Shown: one piece after another, positions 9,180 to 20,534 of the stretch
Layout: every line of letters begins with the position of its first letter
Position numbering within the stretch: the stretch's first letter is position 1
NCBI GenBank assembly: GCA_944384825.1
Contig: CALWUT010000018.1
Location: 124,001 to 188,000 of the forward strand
DNA: 64,000 nucleotides
Origin: an uncultured Clostridia bacterium
GTDB taxonomy: Bacteria; Bacillota; Clostridia; Oscillospirales; Acutalibacteraceae
Direction: 5' to 3'
Program-made: the position numbers and the translations under genes
Notes under the pieces: model-generated
Databases searched by the model: none
What the model was told of the DNA's origin: nothing
Seen by the model: the letters and a program-made list of their open reading frames with translations, nothing else

Positions 9180-9208
9180 TTGATTTTCAAAAGAATGAAT
9201 AATAAAAT
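9180..9208 (+). promoter_or_regulatory. Promoter of groESL
   Basis: TTGATT (9180-9185) and TAAAAT (9203-9208) are separated by 17 bases, a good sigma-A-type promoter. The CIRCE operator begins five bases downstream, so it would cover the transcription start. The rest of 8944-9179 is AT-rich without a visible gene. Confidence 0.75.
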
Positions 9209-9212
9209 ATCA

Positions 9213-9239
9213 TTATCACTCGTAAATAGAGAGTGCTAA
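9213..9239 (+). promoter_or_regulatory. CIRCE operator for HrcA
   Basis: TTATCACTC, nine spacer bases and GAGTGCTAA match the CIRCE consensus TTAGCACTC-N9-GAGTGCTAA with one mismatch in the left arm. HrcA bound here represses groESL until heat or misfolded protein releases it. hrcA itself is not in the window. Confidence 0.92.
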
Positions 9240-9271
9240 TAATTAATAAAAAGTCTAAGGAGGATTCCAAC

Positions 9272-9559
9272 ATGGCAAACATTAAGCCTATTTTAGACAA
9301 AGTAGTAGTTAAAGCTCAAAAAGTGGAAAAATCTATGCAAGGTGGGATAATCTTAGCAGGATCTTCTAAAGAGCAACCATTAACTGCTACTGTTATCGCA
9401 AGAGGTCCAGGTGGAATGATTGACGGAAAAGAAGTAAAAATGTATGTAAATGAGGGAGATACTGTACTTATTCCAAAACATGCAGGAACAGAATTTACTC
9501 TTAATGGCACGGAATATATAATAATAAGTCAGTCACAAATTTTAGCTATGATGGCTTAA
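9272..9559 (+). CDS. groES: Co-chaperonin GroES
   Basis: A 95-residue lid of the GroEL folding chamber. It begins MANIKPILDKVVVKAQKVEK, carries the mobile loop around KSMQGGIILAGSSKE and has YVNEGDTVLIPKHAGTE in the barrel. The ATG at 9272 follows AAGGAGG; the frame is open upstream to 9233 but without a ribosome binding site. It is controlled by CIRCE and lies 43 bases before groEL. Confidence 0.97.
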   Translation: MANIKPILDKVVVKAQKVEKSMQGGIILAGSSKEQPLTATVIARGPGGMIDGKEVKMYVNEGDTVLIPKHAGTEFTLNGTEYIIISQSQILAMMA

Positions 9560-9581
9560 TACTATCAGTTTAATCAAATGA

Positions 9582-11234
<1,653 letters not shown>

Positions 11235-11261
11235 GCAATATAAGCTATAATAATTTAAAAG

Positions 11262-11287
11262 GTCTCCTTAAGAATAGGAGACTTTTT
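11262..11287 (+). terminator. Intrinsic terminator of groESL
   Basis: A perfect 7-bp GTCTCCT/AGGAGAC stem (11262-11268 and 11276-11282) with a seven-base loop, followed by TTTTTATTTTA. It lies 28 bases after the groEL stop. Confidence 0.9.
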
Positions 11288-11317
11288 ATTTTATGTAAAT
11301 ACTTTATAATTTAATAC

Positions 11318-11344
11318 TTGACTTTTATAAAAAATATTTATAAT
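11318..11344 (+). promoter_or_regulatory. Possible promoter of the 11400 gene
   Basis: TTGACT and TATAAT with a somewhat short 15-base spacer, about 55 bases upstream of the ATG at 11400. The position right after the groESL terminator supports independent transcription. Confidence 0.45.
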
Positions 11345-11399
11345 TCATATTATAGCAATTATAAAATATTCAAAAGTACAATTTCAAAGGAGGATTATT

Positions 11400-11912
11400 A
11401 TGGGTAATGAAGAAAGTATAATTAAATTTAAAAACGCACTTAATGACTTTACAAATTGGATAAATGGTGCAAAATTATTAGGAGTAGATGTTAACCACCC
11501 TCCATTATCTAAGTCCGATCAAGTATTATTAGCAGAGAATTTTAAAGAATTATTTGAAGATTTCTTTAAAGAAAAATCCAATTCTAGCTTTTTCAGTAGC
11601 ACAAATACTTGGTATAAAAATGTTATTAAAGGTCTGAAAAAAATGGATGGAAATAAGGCAATATGTAACATAGTTAAAAACGGAATCTGTGCAAGTATAA
11701 AGAGTTTTTTATCCAAGAAAAAATCTGAATTCTTGAAAATATTTAAAAACGGAGAAAAATTAAAATTTCCTATTAACACTACATCTAAAGGCATAATTAA
11801 ACAATGTGAAGCTGAAATTAAAAGCTTAATCGATAAAGTTTCAAAAATAGATGAAAAACCGGACTATAGCATAAAAAACATTTTGGAAATTTCTGAAAAT
11901 ATGTGGGATTAA
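11400..11912 (+). CDS. Hypothetical protein, possible divergent member of the coiled-coil family
   Basis: 170 residues with no signal peptide and no recognised domain. AAAGGAGG at ideal distance precedes the ATG, and a strong terminator follows, so it is a genuine monocistronic gene. Residues 116-144 (KNGEKLKFPINTTSKGIIKQ, then CEAEI) loosely resemble the shared motif of the two proteins flanking mnmA: K-x-G, then K, T and a Cys-x-Ala pair before a helix. An insertion of about five residues is needed, so the relationship is tentative. Function unknown. Confidence 0.65.
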   Translation: MGNEESIIKFKNALNDFTNWINGAKLLGVDVNHPPLSKSDQVLLAENFKELFEDFFKEKSNSSFFSSTNTWYKNVIKGLKKMDGNKAICNIVKNGICASIKSFLSKKKSEFLKIFKNGEKLKFPINTTSKGIIKQCEAEIKSLIDKVSKIDEKPDYSIKNILEISENMWD

Positions 11913-11945
11913 CAAAAAATTTTAAAATATAATTTATTAAACCAC

Positions 11946-11980
11946 TAACCCTTTCTAGAATTTAGAAAGGGTTAATTTTT
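11946..11980 (+). terminator. Intrinsic terminator between the 11400 gene and ftsZ
   Basis: A perfect 12-bp stem TAACCCTTTCTA/TAGAAAGGGTTA with a five-base loop, followed on the plus strand by ATTTTT. The T-rich side favours the plus-strand gene, but the hairpin may also serve ftsZ, which converges from the right. Confidence 0.88.
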
Positions 11981-12026
11981 AACTATACAAATCTTAAGAA
12001 AATTTTGTAAAATTTATTAAATATAA

Positions 12027-13145
12027 TCATTTACCTTTAAAAAGTGACATTATATCATAAAAGTTATCTTTATCTTCCTTTGGGGGTGATGGCGGAGGAT
12101 TATAAGAAAATCCTCTTGTGTCTCCAAAGTCTTTTTCTTTAGGTAATGTTTTAGGTTTCTCTACTTGAGGAACAGAAAAATAAGATCCTCGAGTTTCAAA
12201 TCCTGTAGCAATTACCGTTACACTTATTTCATCATCCATGTTTTCATCAAAAGCAGCACCCCAAATAATATTTGCATTTTCATCTGCTTGTTGCGATATT
12301 AAAGAAGATGCAGTTTCAATTTCATCGAGGCCTATATCAGGAGAAGCTGTTACGTTAATAATAACTCCTTTTGCACCATTTATAGCTGTCTCTAAAAGTG
12401 GGCTTGATATAGCCATATTAGCAGCAATTTCAGCTTTATCTTTACCAGATGCATGACCAACTCCCATATGAGCATAACCTGCATCTTTCATAGTTGCGGT
12501 AACGTCGGCAAAATCAAGATTTACCAATCCGGGTAAAACTATAAGATCAGATATACTTTGAACGCCTTGTCTTAATACATCATCTGCTACTATAAAAGCA
12601 TTCATTAAAGTTATTCTTTGCTGACTTGCCAATTTAAGTCTTTCATTAGGTATAACAACTAAAGAATCAACTTGTTCTCTAAGCTCTGCAATTCCGTTTT
12701 CAGCTTGAGTCATTCTTTTTTGGCCTTCAAAAGAAAAAGGCTTAGTCACTATTCCTACCGTGAGTATCCCCATTTCTCTGGCAACTTGTGCAACTACCGG
12801 TGCAGCACCAGTGCCTGTTCCTCCGCCCATTCCTGCAGTTATAAACACCATATCCGCTCCTTTAAGCGCAGATATTAATTCATCTCTGCTTTCTTCTGCT
12901 GCTCTTTGACCTATTTCAGGTTTAGATCCTGCACCTTTGCCTTTAGTTATTTTTTCTCCTATTTGAATTTTGCTAGTAGCCTTAGAGCGTAAAAGAGCTT
13001 GCCTATCCGTATTGACACAAATAAACTCTACACATTTCACTCCTGAGTCAATCATTCGATTGACTGCATTTCCACCGCCTCCACCTACTCCTATTACCTT
13101 TATCTTAACAATTTCTTCATCATTATTATCAAATTCAAATCCCAT
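12027..13145 (-). CDS. ftsZ: Cell division protein FtsZ
   Basis: A 372-residue tubulin-like GTPase that forms the division ring. [16 protein letters not shown] starts the Rossmann-like fold, [10 protein letters not shown] is the tubulin signature loop and NLDFADV the T7 loop. A short linker follows. The C-terminal peptide ([12 protein letters not shown]) departs from the usual DIPxFLR-type tail that binds FtsA, ZapA or SepF, which may reflect altered partners. No ftsA lies next to it. The ATG follows GGAGG at normal spacing. Confidence 0.97.
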   Translation of the reverse strand: MGFEFDNNDEEIVKIKVIGVGGGGGNAVNRMIDSGVKCVEFICVNTDRQALLRSKATSKIQIGEKITKGKGAGSKPEIGQRAAEESRDELISALKGADMVFITAGMGGGTGTGAAPVVAQVAREMGILTVGIVTKPFSFEGQKRMTQAENGIAELREQVDSLVVIPNERLKLASQQRITLMNAFIVADDVLRQGVQSISDLIVLPGLVNLDFADVTATMKDAGYAHMGVGHASGKDKAEIAANMAISSPLLETAINGAKGVIINVTASPDIGLDEIETASSLISQQADENANIIWGAAFDENMDDEISVTVIATGFETRGSYFSVPQVEKPKTLPKEKDFGDTRGFSYNPPPSPPKEDKDNFYDIMSLFKGK

Positions 13146-13829
13146 TCCAAGAATCCTCCATCCGAAATAATCTATAGCATTACTACCGAACTTACTTACT
13201 TAAAACTTATATGTAATTAGTTCATTATGGCAACAACTTTAGGTAAAGTATAACATATATGATAGAATTTTTCAACAAAACTCTTCATTTTAAAAATTTA
13301 TCATCAAGTTAGCTAATTTAGTACTTAATTTTAAAAATTTTATATAAAACTAAAATACTTAATTAAATACTATATTAATTTTATAAAAAACTTTTTAATA
13401 TAGAAAAATAATTAATAAATTTTAAAAAGCTTTAAAATTATTATTGACAAGTTAAAATAATTAAATTAAAATCACTTTAATATAGTTAAAGTTTAAAAAA
13501 TTATCAAAATAAAATTTTAGAAATATAAGGGGGAGTCATAGATGAATTAAAAATTGGCAAGCAAAAATTGTTAAAAATTTTAATTTATTTTCATTTTAAG
13601 TTTATTTTACTTTATTAAGTAATAATGCAATAAATTAAAAAAATATGAGAAATCAAAAACTCACTTTATCTTTTAATAAAAAATATCTAAAAAGCAAAAT
13701 TTATTAATCTGTTGAGACCACTGATTTACTTAATTTTGATGTTATAAATTTCAAAGTTAATGCTATGTAAATCTGATTATTTTTTATAATCAAATAAATT
13801 GACACGTACAAATAGGAGAATCTTAATAT
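13146..13829 (+). other. Long AT-rich intergenic region with a leader-like plus-strand segment
   Basis: 684 bases without a credible gene. A good plus-strand promoter lies at 13444-13472. About 60 bases later AAGGGGGA is followed by ATG AAT TAA, a Shine-Dalgarno before a two-codon ORF, which could be a remnant gene start or a leader element. The remaining 280 bases to the next start have no repeats or stable hairpins that I can see. Confidence 0.5.
13444..13472 (+). promoter_or_regulatory. Promoter upstream of the 13830 gene
   Basis: A perfect TTGACA (13444-13449), a 17-base spacer and TAAAAT (13467-13472). Transcription would start near 13480 and give a leader of about 350 bases before the ATG at 13830, unless the transcript makes something else. 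Confidence 0.65.
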
Positions 13830-14717
13830 ATGAAACAAAATCCATTCAAGTTTACATTAAATTTTTGTAAAAAACCAAATTTTAAATCCCATGTATATCA
13901 AGAAAAACTGAATAAAGATAATAAACAGTTAAAAATTAAAATTTTTAAATCTTTATCATCAGCATTATCTATAATAAATTTATTTAGTTTTTATCATTTC
14001 CCTATTTATTCTACTCCTCCTCAAAAATGCTCAGTTGAAACTAAAAGAAAAAACTCTTTCCCACAATTTCTATCTTTTAATCTTCAAGCAGAAATAGATT
14101 ACCAAAATGCTATGAAAAATAGACCTAATTTAAAGAAACAAGCGTGCTTATATAAACAAAGCGAGAGAAGGGAAAAAGGAAAATTTATAGCTGAACGTTC
14201 TATCTTACAAAATAAAATAAATAATTACCTTACAGATAGTATGTCTTCTTTAATTCAAAATCTATACTCTCTGGAATTAAATAATAGTGTCAGAGAAAGT
14301 TGTATTAAATATAGTTACCAAAAGTACTTACAAATACAAAAAAAACTACAAAATTTATTTGATAAATATAAATTAGAAGACTTTATACCTATGAGTCATT
14401 CGATGAAATATGGTGATGACAAAAGTATTGAAATATCCCCTGAAAAGATTGTATCTATACATGAAATTAATGGTCTTTCTTTTTCATCCCCTATTCAGTA
14501 TTTACCTAAAAATTTAATTCTGCCTATAGGCAAGAATGTGTTTGTAAATGTAAAAGCAAAATATAATACAACTAGACCTCATATTGAAGGATTTTATTTT
14601 CTTTCGGATTCAGAGAAGAAAATGTGGAAAAATTTTTGCCCTGAATGCAATAATCTTAGCAGTGAACAACTAAATGCCTACATATCTAAAAAGTATGAAA
14701 ACATAGCGTTACAGTAA
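13830..14717 (+). CDS. Hypothetical protein with an N-terminal hydrophobic segment
   Basis: 295 residues; no family recognised. A basic N-terminal 40 residues precede a hydrophobic stretch at about 41-60 (SLSSALSIINLFSFYHFPIY), which could be a signal peptide with a long n-region or a membrane anchor. Residues 85-190 are charged and helical; the C-terminal third looks globular, with the cysteine pair FCPEC near 270. TAGGAGA lies before the ATG. It is flanked by long AT-rich gaps, like the other lineage-specific genes here. A secreted role is possible but not shown. Confidence 0.6.
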   Translation: MKQNPFKFTLNFCKKPNFKSHVYQEKLNKDNKQLKIKIFKSLSSALSIINLFSFYHFPIYSTPPQKCSVETKRKNSFPQFLSFNLQAEIDYQNAMKNRPNLKKQACLYKQSERREKGKFIAERSILQNKINNYLTDSMSSLIQNLYSLELNNSVRESCIKYSYQKYLQIQKKLQNLFDKYKLEDFIPMSHSMKYGDDKSIEISPEKIVSIHEINGLSFSSPIQYLPKNLILPIGKNVFVNVKAKYNTTRPHIEGFYFLSDSEKKMWKNFCPECNNLSSEQLNAYISKKYENIALQ

Positions 14718-15053
14718 CCTTAAAGCATTAAATTTTTAAGAATTAAATTCATCAATATTATTGAAGTTCCATTCATGAAATATATAATTTCATCTATTTA
14801 AAGTTTTCTATAAAAGTAAATTTAAAAAATTTGTTCTAAAATTTAAAATCAATAAATTCAGTATGGTAATAAAATTATAAAAAGCATAAAAAATATAATA
14901 GTTATAGAAGATTTAAAATTAAATTATCCATGTTCAAATATAAAATGTTCTTGCATTTCGTAATAAATTAATAAAATTGAAAAAATTAAAAGCAGTTGAG
15001 TCGAATAATATTTTAAAGTTTGAAAATAAAAAAATTATATCATATTTATTTAA

Positions 15054-15144
15054 TTTCCCCGTAGTTTCATAACAAACTAGATTGGTAAACGTAGAATTTA
15101 CCAATTTATTATAATGAAATGTTATATAGTATTCATAGGGGAAA
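15054..15144 (+). other. Nested inverted repeats upstream of gpsA
   Basis: A perfect 9-bp stem ATTGGTAAA/TTTACCAAT (15081-15089 and 15097-15105) sits inside a wider TTTCCCC/GGGGAAA pair (15054-15060 and 15138-15144), with ATAAC/GTTAT arms between them. The symmetry suggests a folded RNA or a protein-binding site. The rest of 14718-15053 is AT-rich with no visible gene. No known riboswitch class was recognised. Confidence 0.35.
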
Positions 15145-15166
15145 CGTTTGAATTACAAATTAATAC

Positions 15167-15208
15167 GTACAAGTTCAAGTTTATATTTTTTAGAACTTGT
15201 ACTATAAT
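15167..15208 (+). promoter_or_regulatory. Inverted repeat abutting the gpsA promoter
   Basis: A perfect 10-bp inverted repeat GTACAAGTTC/GAACTTGTAC (15167-15176 and 15193-15202) is followed at once by TATAAT (15203-15208), 33 bases before the gpsA ATG. The -35 element is poor. The repeat spans the -10/-35 spacer and could be an operator or a 5' hairpin. Confidence 0.45.
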
Positions 15209-15240
15209 TATTTTATAATAAATTATTTTAGGAGAAATTT

Positions 15241-16209
15241 ATGAATATATCTGTATTAGGATGTGGACGATGGGGATCCTTTATCGCTTGGTATTTAGAA
15301 AAAGTTGGTCATAAGGTAATTTTATGGGGAAGAGATTCTTCTAATAAACTAAAAGAACTTTTATCCATAGGAAGAAATAACTTTCTGGAAATAAATAAAA
15401 ATATTCTTATTACTTCAGATTTAAGTACAGCTTTAAAATCTTCTTCACTGGTAGTTATTTCAATAAACGCTCAGTCTTTAAGAAGCTTTCTTCAGGAAAT
15501 TAAATTACAATTTTTAGAGGAATTAAAAAACAAAGTCTTTGTTCTATGTATGAAAGGAATTGAAGAAAACACCGGTAAGAGACTTTCTCAAGTCTTAAAA
15601 GAATGTTTAGGTGAAGAAAGTCGCGTAGCGGTTTGGATAGGCCCGGGTCATGTACAAGATTTTGTAAATGGAATCCCAAATTGCATGGTTATAGATTCCG
15701 AAAACAAAAGCCTAAAAATGGATCTGGTAAAGAATCTATCCAGTAACCTTATACGTTTTTATTTCGGAACAGATTTAATAGGAAATGAAATCGGTGCTGC
15801 AGCTAAAAACGTAATGGGAATAGCAGCAGGTATTTTAGATGGAATGAATTTAAGTTCTTTAAAAGGGTCACTTATGTCACGAGGTACTAGAGAAATATCA
15901 CGCTTAATAAAAGCTTTAGGCGGAAACGAACTATCTGCTTACGGACTTGCTCATTTAGGTGATTATGAAGCTACACTTTTTTCTCCTTATAGTAACAATC
16001 GCCTTTTTGGAGAATGCTTTGTAACGGGTTTACCATGTAATAAACTAGCAGAAGGAGTTTCTACTTCCAAAGCACTTTTAACTTTAAGCAGAAAATTTTC
16101 AGTAGACCTTCCTATTTCTCAAGCTGTAAATGACATTATAACAAAAAAGACTACCCCTGAGATAGTTATATCTAGTTTATTTGTAAGAAGTTTAAAGCCA
16201 GAATTTTAA
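15241..16209 (+). CDS. gpsA: Glycerol-3-phosphate dehydrogenase [NAD(P)+]
   Basis: A 322-residue cytosolic enzyme that reduces dihydroxyacetone phosphate to sn-glycerol 3-phosphate for phospholipid synthesis. The N-terminal Rossmann motif GCGRWGSFIAWYL is present. GPGHVQDF replaces the more usual GPSHAEEV, and the catalytic lysine region is IGAAAKNVMGIAAGILDG. Length is normal. TAGGAGA precedes the ATG. Its stop overlaps by four bases with the convergent GNAT gene. Confidence 0.93.
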   Translation: MNISVLGCGRWGSFIAWYLEKVGHKVILWGRDSSNKLKELLSIGRNNFLEINKNILITSDLSTALKSSSLVVISINAQSLRSFLQEIKLQFLEELKNKVFVLCMKGIEENTGKRLSQVLKECLGEESRVAVWIGPGHVQDFVNGIPNCMVIDSENKSLKMDLVKNLSSNLIRFYFGTDLIGNEIGAAAKNVMGIAAGILDGMNLSSLKGSLMSRGTREISRLIKALGGNELSAYGLAHLGDYEATLFSPYSNNRLFGECFVTGLPCNKLAEGVSTSKALLTLSRKFSVDLPISQAVNDIITKKTTPEIVISSLFVRSLKPEF

Positions 16210-16709
16210 GTTATTAAGTATATTTTATTATAAATACACTTCTTTATCTCTTCAAATTCTTTTTTGTCCAAAGCTCTTGGATAACTCATTAGATACATTT
16301 TTATCGGATTAGCGCCTTCTCGTAAAGGCATTTGATAGTATTCAAAGTCATTTTTTATAAACCCAGATCTCTCATAAAATCCTATTCTTCTAAAACTCAA
16401 TTCATCCTTTGGAAATTCTACTTCTAAAATAACAGGAGAGTTAACAGAGTTTATAAATTCTTTAAGCATAACACTTCCTATACCTTTCCCTCTTTCAGAT
16501 TTTCTAATTACAAAATGTTCTATAAAACTAAAATTAGGTGTTTGCCATGAACAAATAAATCCAATTAACTTGTCCTTTTCATTTAGCTTAGCAGTAATAT
16601 AATAATAAGGATTTTTCAATAATTTTTTTTGTTCTTCGTAACTTCTATATTCTTCTTTAGGAAAAGCAGTTTCCATGAGAGCAAATATATCGTCAAACAA
16701 TTCGTACAT
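16206..16709 (-). CDS. GNAT family N-acetyltransferase
   Basis: A 167-residue protein with the GNAT fold. The acetyl-CoA-binding loop RKSERGKGIGSVMLKEFI (R/Q-x-x-G-x-G/A) is near residue 90, and FYERSGFIKNDFEYYQM follows as the typical strand and helix. The substrate cannot be told. It converges on gpsA with a four-base overlap and has a GGAGGA Shine-Dalgarno. The 344 bases upstream (16710-17053) are AT-rich and show no gene. Confidence 0.85.
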   Translation of the reverse strand: MYELFDDIFALMETAFPKEEYRSYEEQKKLLKNPYYYITAKLNEKDKLIGFICSWQTPNFSFIEHFVIRKSERGKGIGSVMLKEFINSVNSPVILEVEFPKDELSFRRIGFYERSGFIKNDFEYYQMPLREGANPIKMYLMSYPRALDKKEFEEIKKCIYNKIYLIT

Positions 16710-17053
16710 TTTGTTTCTCCTCCAATGTTTTCAGTTTTCATTGTCTTTGAATTTATTGTTAAAACAAAACATTATAAAAGAGCCTAAAAACTAATTATAT
16801 CAAAAATATAAAAAACAAGTTAATTTTTATATTTTATCAAAAAATTAGTGCATTACATTTTTAATTATGTTAAAATTTTATCATGCAGGCTAAATTTATT
16901 TCAAGACACATTTTTTCAAACATGTAAAGTTTCAAAAATTAATGTAGATTTTCTTTTCTAATTACAATAAAATTGTTAGCATAAATATTGCATCATTTTA
17001 TTTTAGAATTATGAAAGTAAGTAAAATACGTAAATACGAAGAGGTGTACAAAA

Positions 17054-19663
17054 ATGAGTTTTTTAAAATTGATGTTTGGAAATTACAGTAAAAGAGAACT
17101 TAAGCGCATACGTCCCATTTGCGACGAAGTACTTGCACTTGAAAAAAAGTACCTTAACATGACTGATGAAGAACTTTCTTCGCAGACTATCGTACTTAAG
17201 GAAAGGTTAAAAAACGGAGAAACACTCGATCACATTCTTCCAGATGCTTTTGCAGTATGCCGTGAAGCAGCAGATCGCGTTTTAGGCATGCGTCATTTTC
17301 CGGTTCAAATAATCGGAGGAATTGTCCTTCATCAAGGAAGAATAAGCGAAATGATGACCGGTGAAGGTAAAACTTTAGTCGAAACGTTGCCTGCTTACTT
17401 AAATGCTCTTACCGGAAAAGGCGTGCATATAGTAACCGTAAACGATTATCTTGCTAGACGCGACTCAGAATTAATGGGAAAAGTGTACAGGTTCTTAGGA
17501 CTAGAAGTTGGATTGATAATTTCAAACCTGGAAAACAATAAAAGACGTAAAGCATATCAAGCGGACATAACATATGGCACCAACAATGAATTTGGATTCG
17601 ACTACCTTCGTGACAATATGGTAACTAATAAAAAAATGAAAGTTCAAAGAGGACATAATTTCGCAATTGTCGACGAAGTAGACTCTATTTTGATAGACGA
17701 AGCTAGAACACCACTAATTATCTCCGGTGAAGGTGATAAATCCACGGAACTGTATACTATAGCTAACGAATTTGCAAAAACTTTAACTATGCTTAAAGTG
17801 GCGGAAATAGATACAAAAGAAGACAATGAAGAACTTTTTAAAGATCATGATTATGTAGTGGACGAAAAATCGAAAACCGCAACTCTTACTCAAGCTGGAG
17901 TTGAAAAAGCAGAGAAATACTTTAATATAGAAAATCTTACCGCTCCTGAGCATATAACGCTTCAGCATCATATTAATCAAGCTCTTAAAGCTCACGGAGT
18001 AATGCAAAGAGATATTGATTACGTAGTAAAAGACGGAGAAGTTCTAATAGTAGATGAATTTACAGGAAGAATAATGTATGGCAGAAGATATAATGATGGC
18101 TTACATCAAGCTATTGAAGCAAAAGAAGGAGTAAAAATAGAAAAAGAATCAAAAACTTTAGCTTCAATTACTTTCCAAAATTACTTCAGACTGTACAGTA
18201 AATTATCCGGTATGACCGGTACCGCTTCTACCGAAGAAGAGGAATTTCGTGAAATTTATAAGCTTGATATAGTAGAAATTCCAACAAATAAGCCAAAAAT
18301 TCGAATTGATCTTCCAGACGTTGTTTATGCAACTCAAAAAGCTAAATTTAAAGCAATAGTAGAAGATATAATAGAAAGCAATAAAAAGGGACAACCTGTA
18401 CTTGTAGGAACAGTTTCTATAGAAAAATCCGAACTTTTAAGTGTAATGCTAGAGCAAAAAGAAATCAAACACGCTGTTTTGAATGCTAAATATCATGAAA
18501 AGGAAGCAGAAATTATCGCTCAGGCAGGTAAAAAGGGAGCAGTCACAATAGCAACCAATATGGCAGGTCGCGGTACCGATATAGCATTGGGAGGAAACGC
18601 AGAATATATGGCTAAGTCCAAAATGAAAGAACTTGGTTATACGGATGTATTGTTAGCTGAAGTAGATAGCTTTTCCGAAACTGATGATCCGAAAATTTTA
18701 GAGGCACGCGAAAAATATAAAAAATTACATTTAGAATTTAAAGAATCTCTAAAAGGTGCAGCAGAAGAAGTAAAAAGTCTGGGAGGGCTATACGTAATAG
18801 GTACGGAAAGACATGAAACTAGAAGAATAGATAATCAACTTAGAGGTCGCGCCGGACGACAAGGCGACCCTGGAAAAACTAGATTCTTCTTATCTCTAGA
18901 AGATGACCTTATGAGACTATTCGGCGGTGAAAAAATTCAACGTGTAATGAATATGCTCAATTTAGACGAAGATACTCCACTAGAAGCAAAAATGCTTACA
19001 AAATCTATAGAATCTGCACAACGTAAAATAGAAGGAAGAAACTTTGCAATACGTAAGAATGTACTTCAGTATGATGATGTATTAAGCCGCCAACGTGAAA
19101 TAATTTATTCCCAAAGAGATCAAGTTTTGGATGGTGAAAACTTGCATGATCAGATAATTACTATGATAGAAGAAAGCACCGCAAAAGTAGTAAGCAGGTA
19201 TGTTCCAGAGAGTACTCCTAAAGAAAACTGGAATATAGAAGGCTTAAAAGGTTACTACATGGATTGGGTGTTAACTTCGGAAGATCTAAAATTTGACTCC
19301 GAAAATCCAATCAATATGACAGCTCAAGAAATAACCGAATTTATAAGTAATAAATGTAAAGAAATCCATGCGAAACATGAAGAAATATTCGGCGAAGAAA
19401 TGACTAGAGAACTAGAAAGACATATTCTATTAAGCAATGTCGATGAACAATGGATGGATCACATAGACGCAATGGAAGAACTTAAACAAGGAATAAATTT
19501 ACGTTCATATGGTCAAAAAGATCCGGTAGTAGAATATCGCGTAGAAGGATTTGATATGTTTAACGCTATGGTTGAAACTATTAGAGAAAATACCGTAAAA
19601 ATGTTAATTTCATTCCGTATCGGAGAAAAAGATAGAAAATCTAATGTATTAATGTTTCCGTAA
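17054..19663 (+). CDS. secA: Protein translocase ATPase SecA
   Basis: An 869-residue motor that drives unfolded preproteins through SecYEG. Walker [18 protein letters not shown] is near residue 100, the DEAD-like box is [34 protein letters not shown] and [21 protein letters not shown] are in the second RecA-like domain, and the helical wing and scaffold follow. The C-terminus ends [11 protein letters not shown] without the cysteine-rich SEC-C zinc motif that many SecAs use to bind SecB or ribosomes. GAGGTG precedes the ATG, and a strong terminator follows. Confidence 0.97.
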   Translation: MSFLKLMFGNYSKRELKRIRPICDEVLALEKKYLNMTDEELSSQTIVLKERLKNGETLDHILPDAFAVCREAADRVLGMRHFPVQIIGGIVLHQGRISEMMTGEGKTLVETLPAYLNALTGKGVHIVTVNDYLARRDSELMGKVYRFLGLEVGLIISNLENNKRRKAYQADITYGTNNEFGFDYLRDNMVTNKKMKVQRGHNFAIVDEVDSILIDEARTPLIISGEGDKSTELYTIANEFAKTLTMLKVAEIDTKEDNEELFKDHDYVVDEKSKTATLTQAGVEKAEKYFNIENLTAPEHITLQHHINQALKAHGVMQRDIDYVVKDGEVLIVDEFTGRIMYGRRYNDGLHQAIEAKEGVKIEKESKTLASITFQNYFRLYSKLSGMTGTASTEEEEFREIYKLDIVEIPTNKPKIRIDLPDVVYATQKAKFKAIVEDIIESNKKGQPVLVGTVSIEKSELLSVMLEQKEIKHAVLNAKYHEKEAEIIAQAGKKGAVTIATNMAGRGTDIALGGNAEYMAKSKMKELGYTDVLLAEVDSFSETDDPKILEAREKYKKLHLEFKESLKGAAEEVKSLGGLYVIGTERHETRRIDNQLRGRAGRQGDPGKTRFFLSLEDDLMRLFGGEKIQRVMNMLNLDEDTPLEAKMLTKSIESAQRKIEGRNFAIRKNVLQYDDVLSRQREIIYSQRDQVLDGENLHDQIITMIEESTAKVVSRYVPESTPKENWNIEGLKGYYMDWVLTSEDLKFDSENPINMTAQEITEFISNKCKEIHAKHEEIFGEEMTRELERHILLSNVDEQWMDHIDAMEELKQGINLRSYGQKDPVVEYRVEGFDMFNAMVETIRENTVKMLISFRIGEKDRKSNVLMFP

Positions 19664-19704
19664 TTTTAAATCATTCTTTAAAGCAATAAATTGGCAAAAA
19701 GATG

Positions 19705-19731
19705 TCCACGTGCTGAGCACGTGGATTTTTT
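19705..19731 (+). terminator. Intrinsic terminator of secA
   Basis: A perfect 9-bp stem TCCACGTGC/GCACGTGGA with a TGA loop, followed by six Ts. It lies 41 bases after the secA stop. Confidence 0.93.
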
Positions 19732-19763
19732 AATTATATGAAAATTTTATGGTTCATCTAGTT

Positions 19764-20534
19764 TTATTCCTTAATGTCTCTCCTAATAAAATCAAAAATA
19801 CCTATAAAAGAAAAGATCACTATCGCAAGCATACATACAATTAAACCGGTAATTATATCTTCTTGAGGGATATTTAAAGATAAAAACTTACCCGAATAAG
19901 AACTAGGCCAATATTTTGAAGACTCAAAATTCTCTATCTTAAACCATTTATAAGCTAAAAAATTAATTGAGCTAAATACAATTGCGTTAAGCATTGTTAT
20001 TACTAAATTTACTGCAACTGCTCCTCCGCTACGTCTTATCACAAAACTTACCATTATAAATATACATTGCATAGCAACTTCTGCAATAATAAATAAACCA
20101 ATCATTCTCAAAATTTTTAAATAATCATCTCTTGTAATATCTCCGTTTCCCCAAAATACACTTCCTAATATCCATGATGCAACTCCACTTAAAAGTGAAT
20201 ACGATATTACGGTAAATATCCCTATAACCACTTTAGATAAATAAATAGATATCCTACTTTGACCGCTGGAAACCATATTTTTTATTGTTCCAAATGAAAA
20301 TTCATTGGGTATAAACAACGAAATAAATATAATGTAGAATATACCTGCAGAATATAAACCTTGAATTAGTGCTGTAATTCCACTATAACCCAGTAATTCA
20401 GCCGGCAATCCATTAAGTTGTAAATTAATTGCCCATATTCCTAAAAGAGACAATGCTGTTCCTAATAATCCGCAAATATAAAAAGACTTCATACGAAATA
20501 ATTTATAAAAATCTGCTTTGATTAAATTAAGCAA
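19764..20534 (-). CDS. ABC transporter permease (ABC-2 type)
   Basis: 256 residues with six predicted membrane segments. It starts MLNLIKADFYKLFRMKSFY, the N-terminus typical of ABC-2 permeases of the bacitracin or lantibiotic-resistance type. EFSFGTIKNMVSSGQSR is the usual cytoplasmic loop after the second segment. It overlaps the ATPase gene by eight bases and so forms a two-gene exporter operon. The substrate is unknown. Confidence 0.85.
   Translation of the reverse strand: MLNLIKADFYKLFRMKSFYICGLLGTALSLLGIWAINLQLNGLPAELLGYSGITALIQGLYSAGIFYIIFISLFIPNEFSFGTIKNMVSSGQSRISIYLSKVVIGIFTVISYSLLSGVASWILGSVFWGNGDITRDDYLKILRMIGLFIIAEVAMQCIFIMVSFVIRRSGGAVAVNLVITMLNAIVFSSINFLAYKWFKIENFESSKYWPSSYSGKFLSLNIPQEDIITGLIVCMLAIVIFSFIGIFDFIRRDIKE

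Noticed and set aside
13536..13550. Shine-Dalgarno followed by ATG AAT TAA as a gene
   Set aside because: Two codons cannot be called a gene; it is kept only as an observation about the leader.
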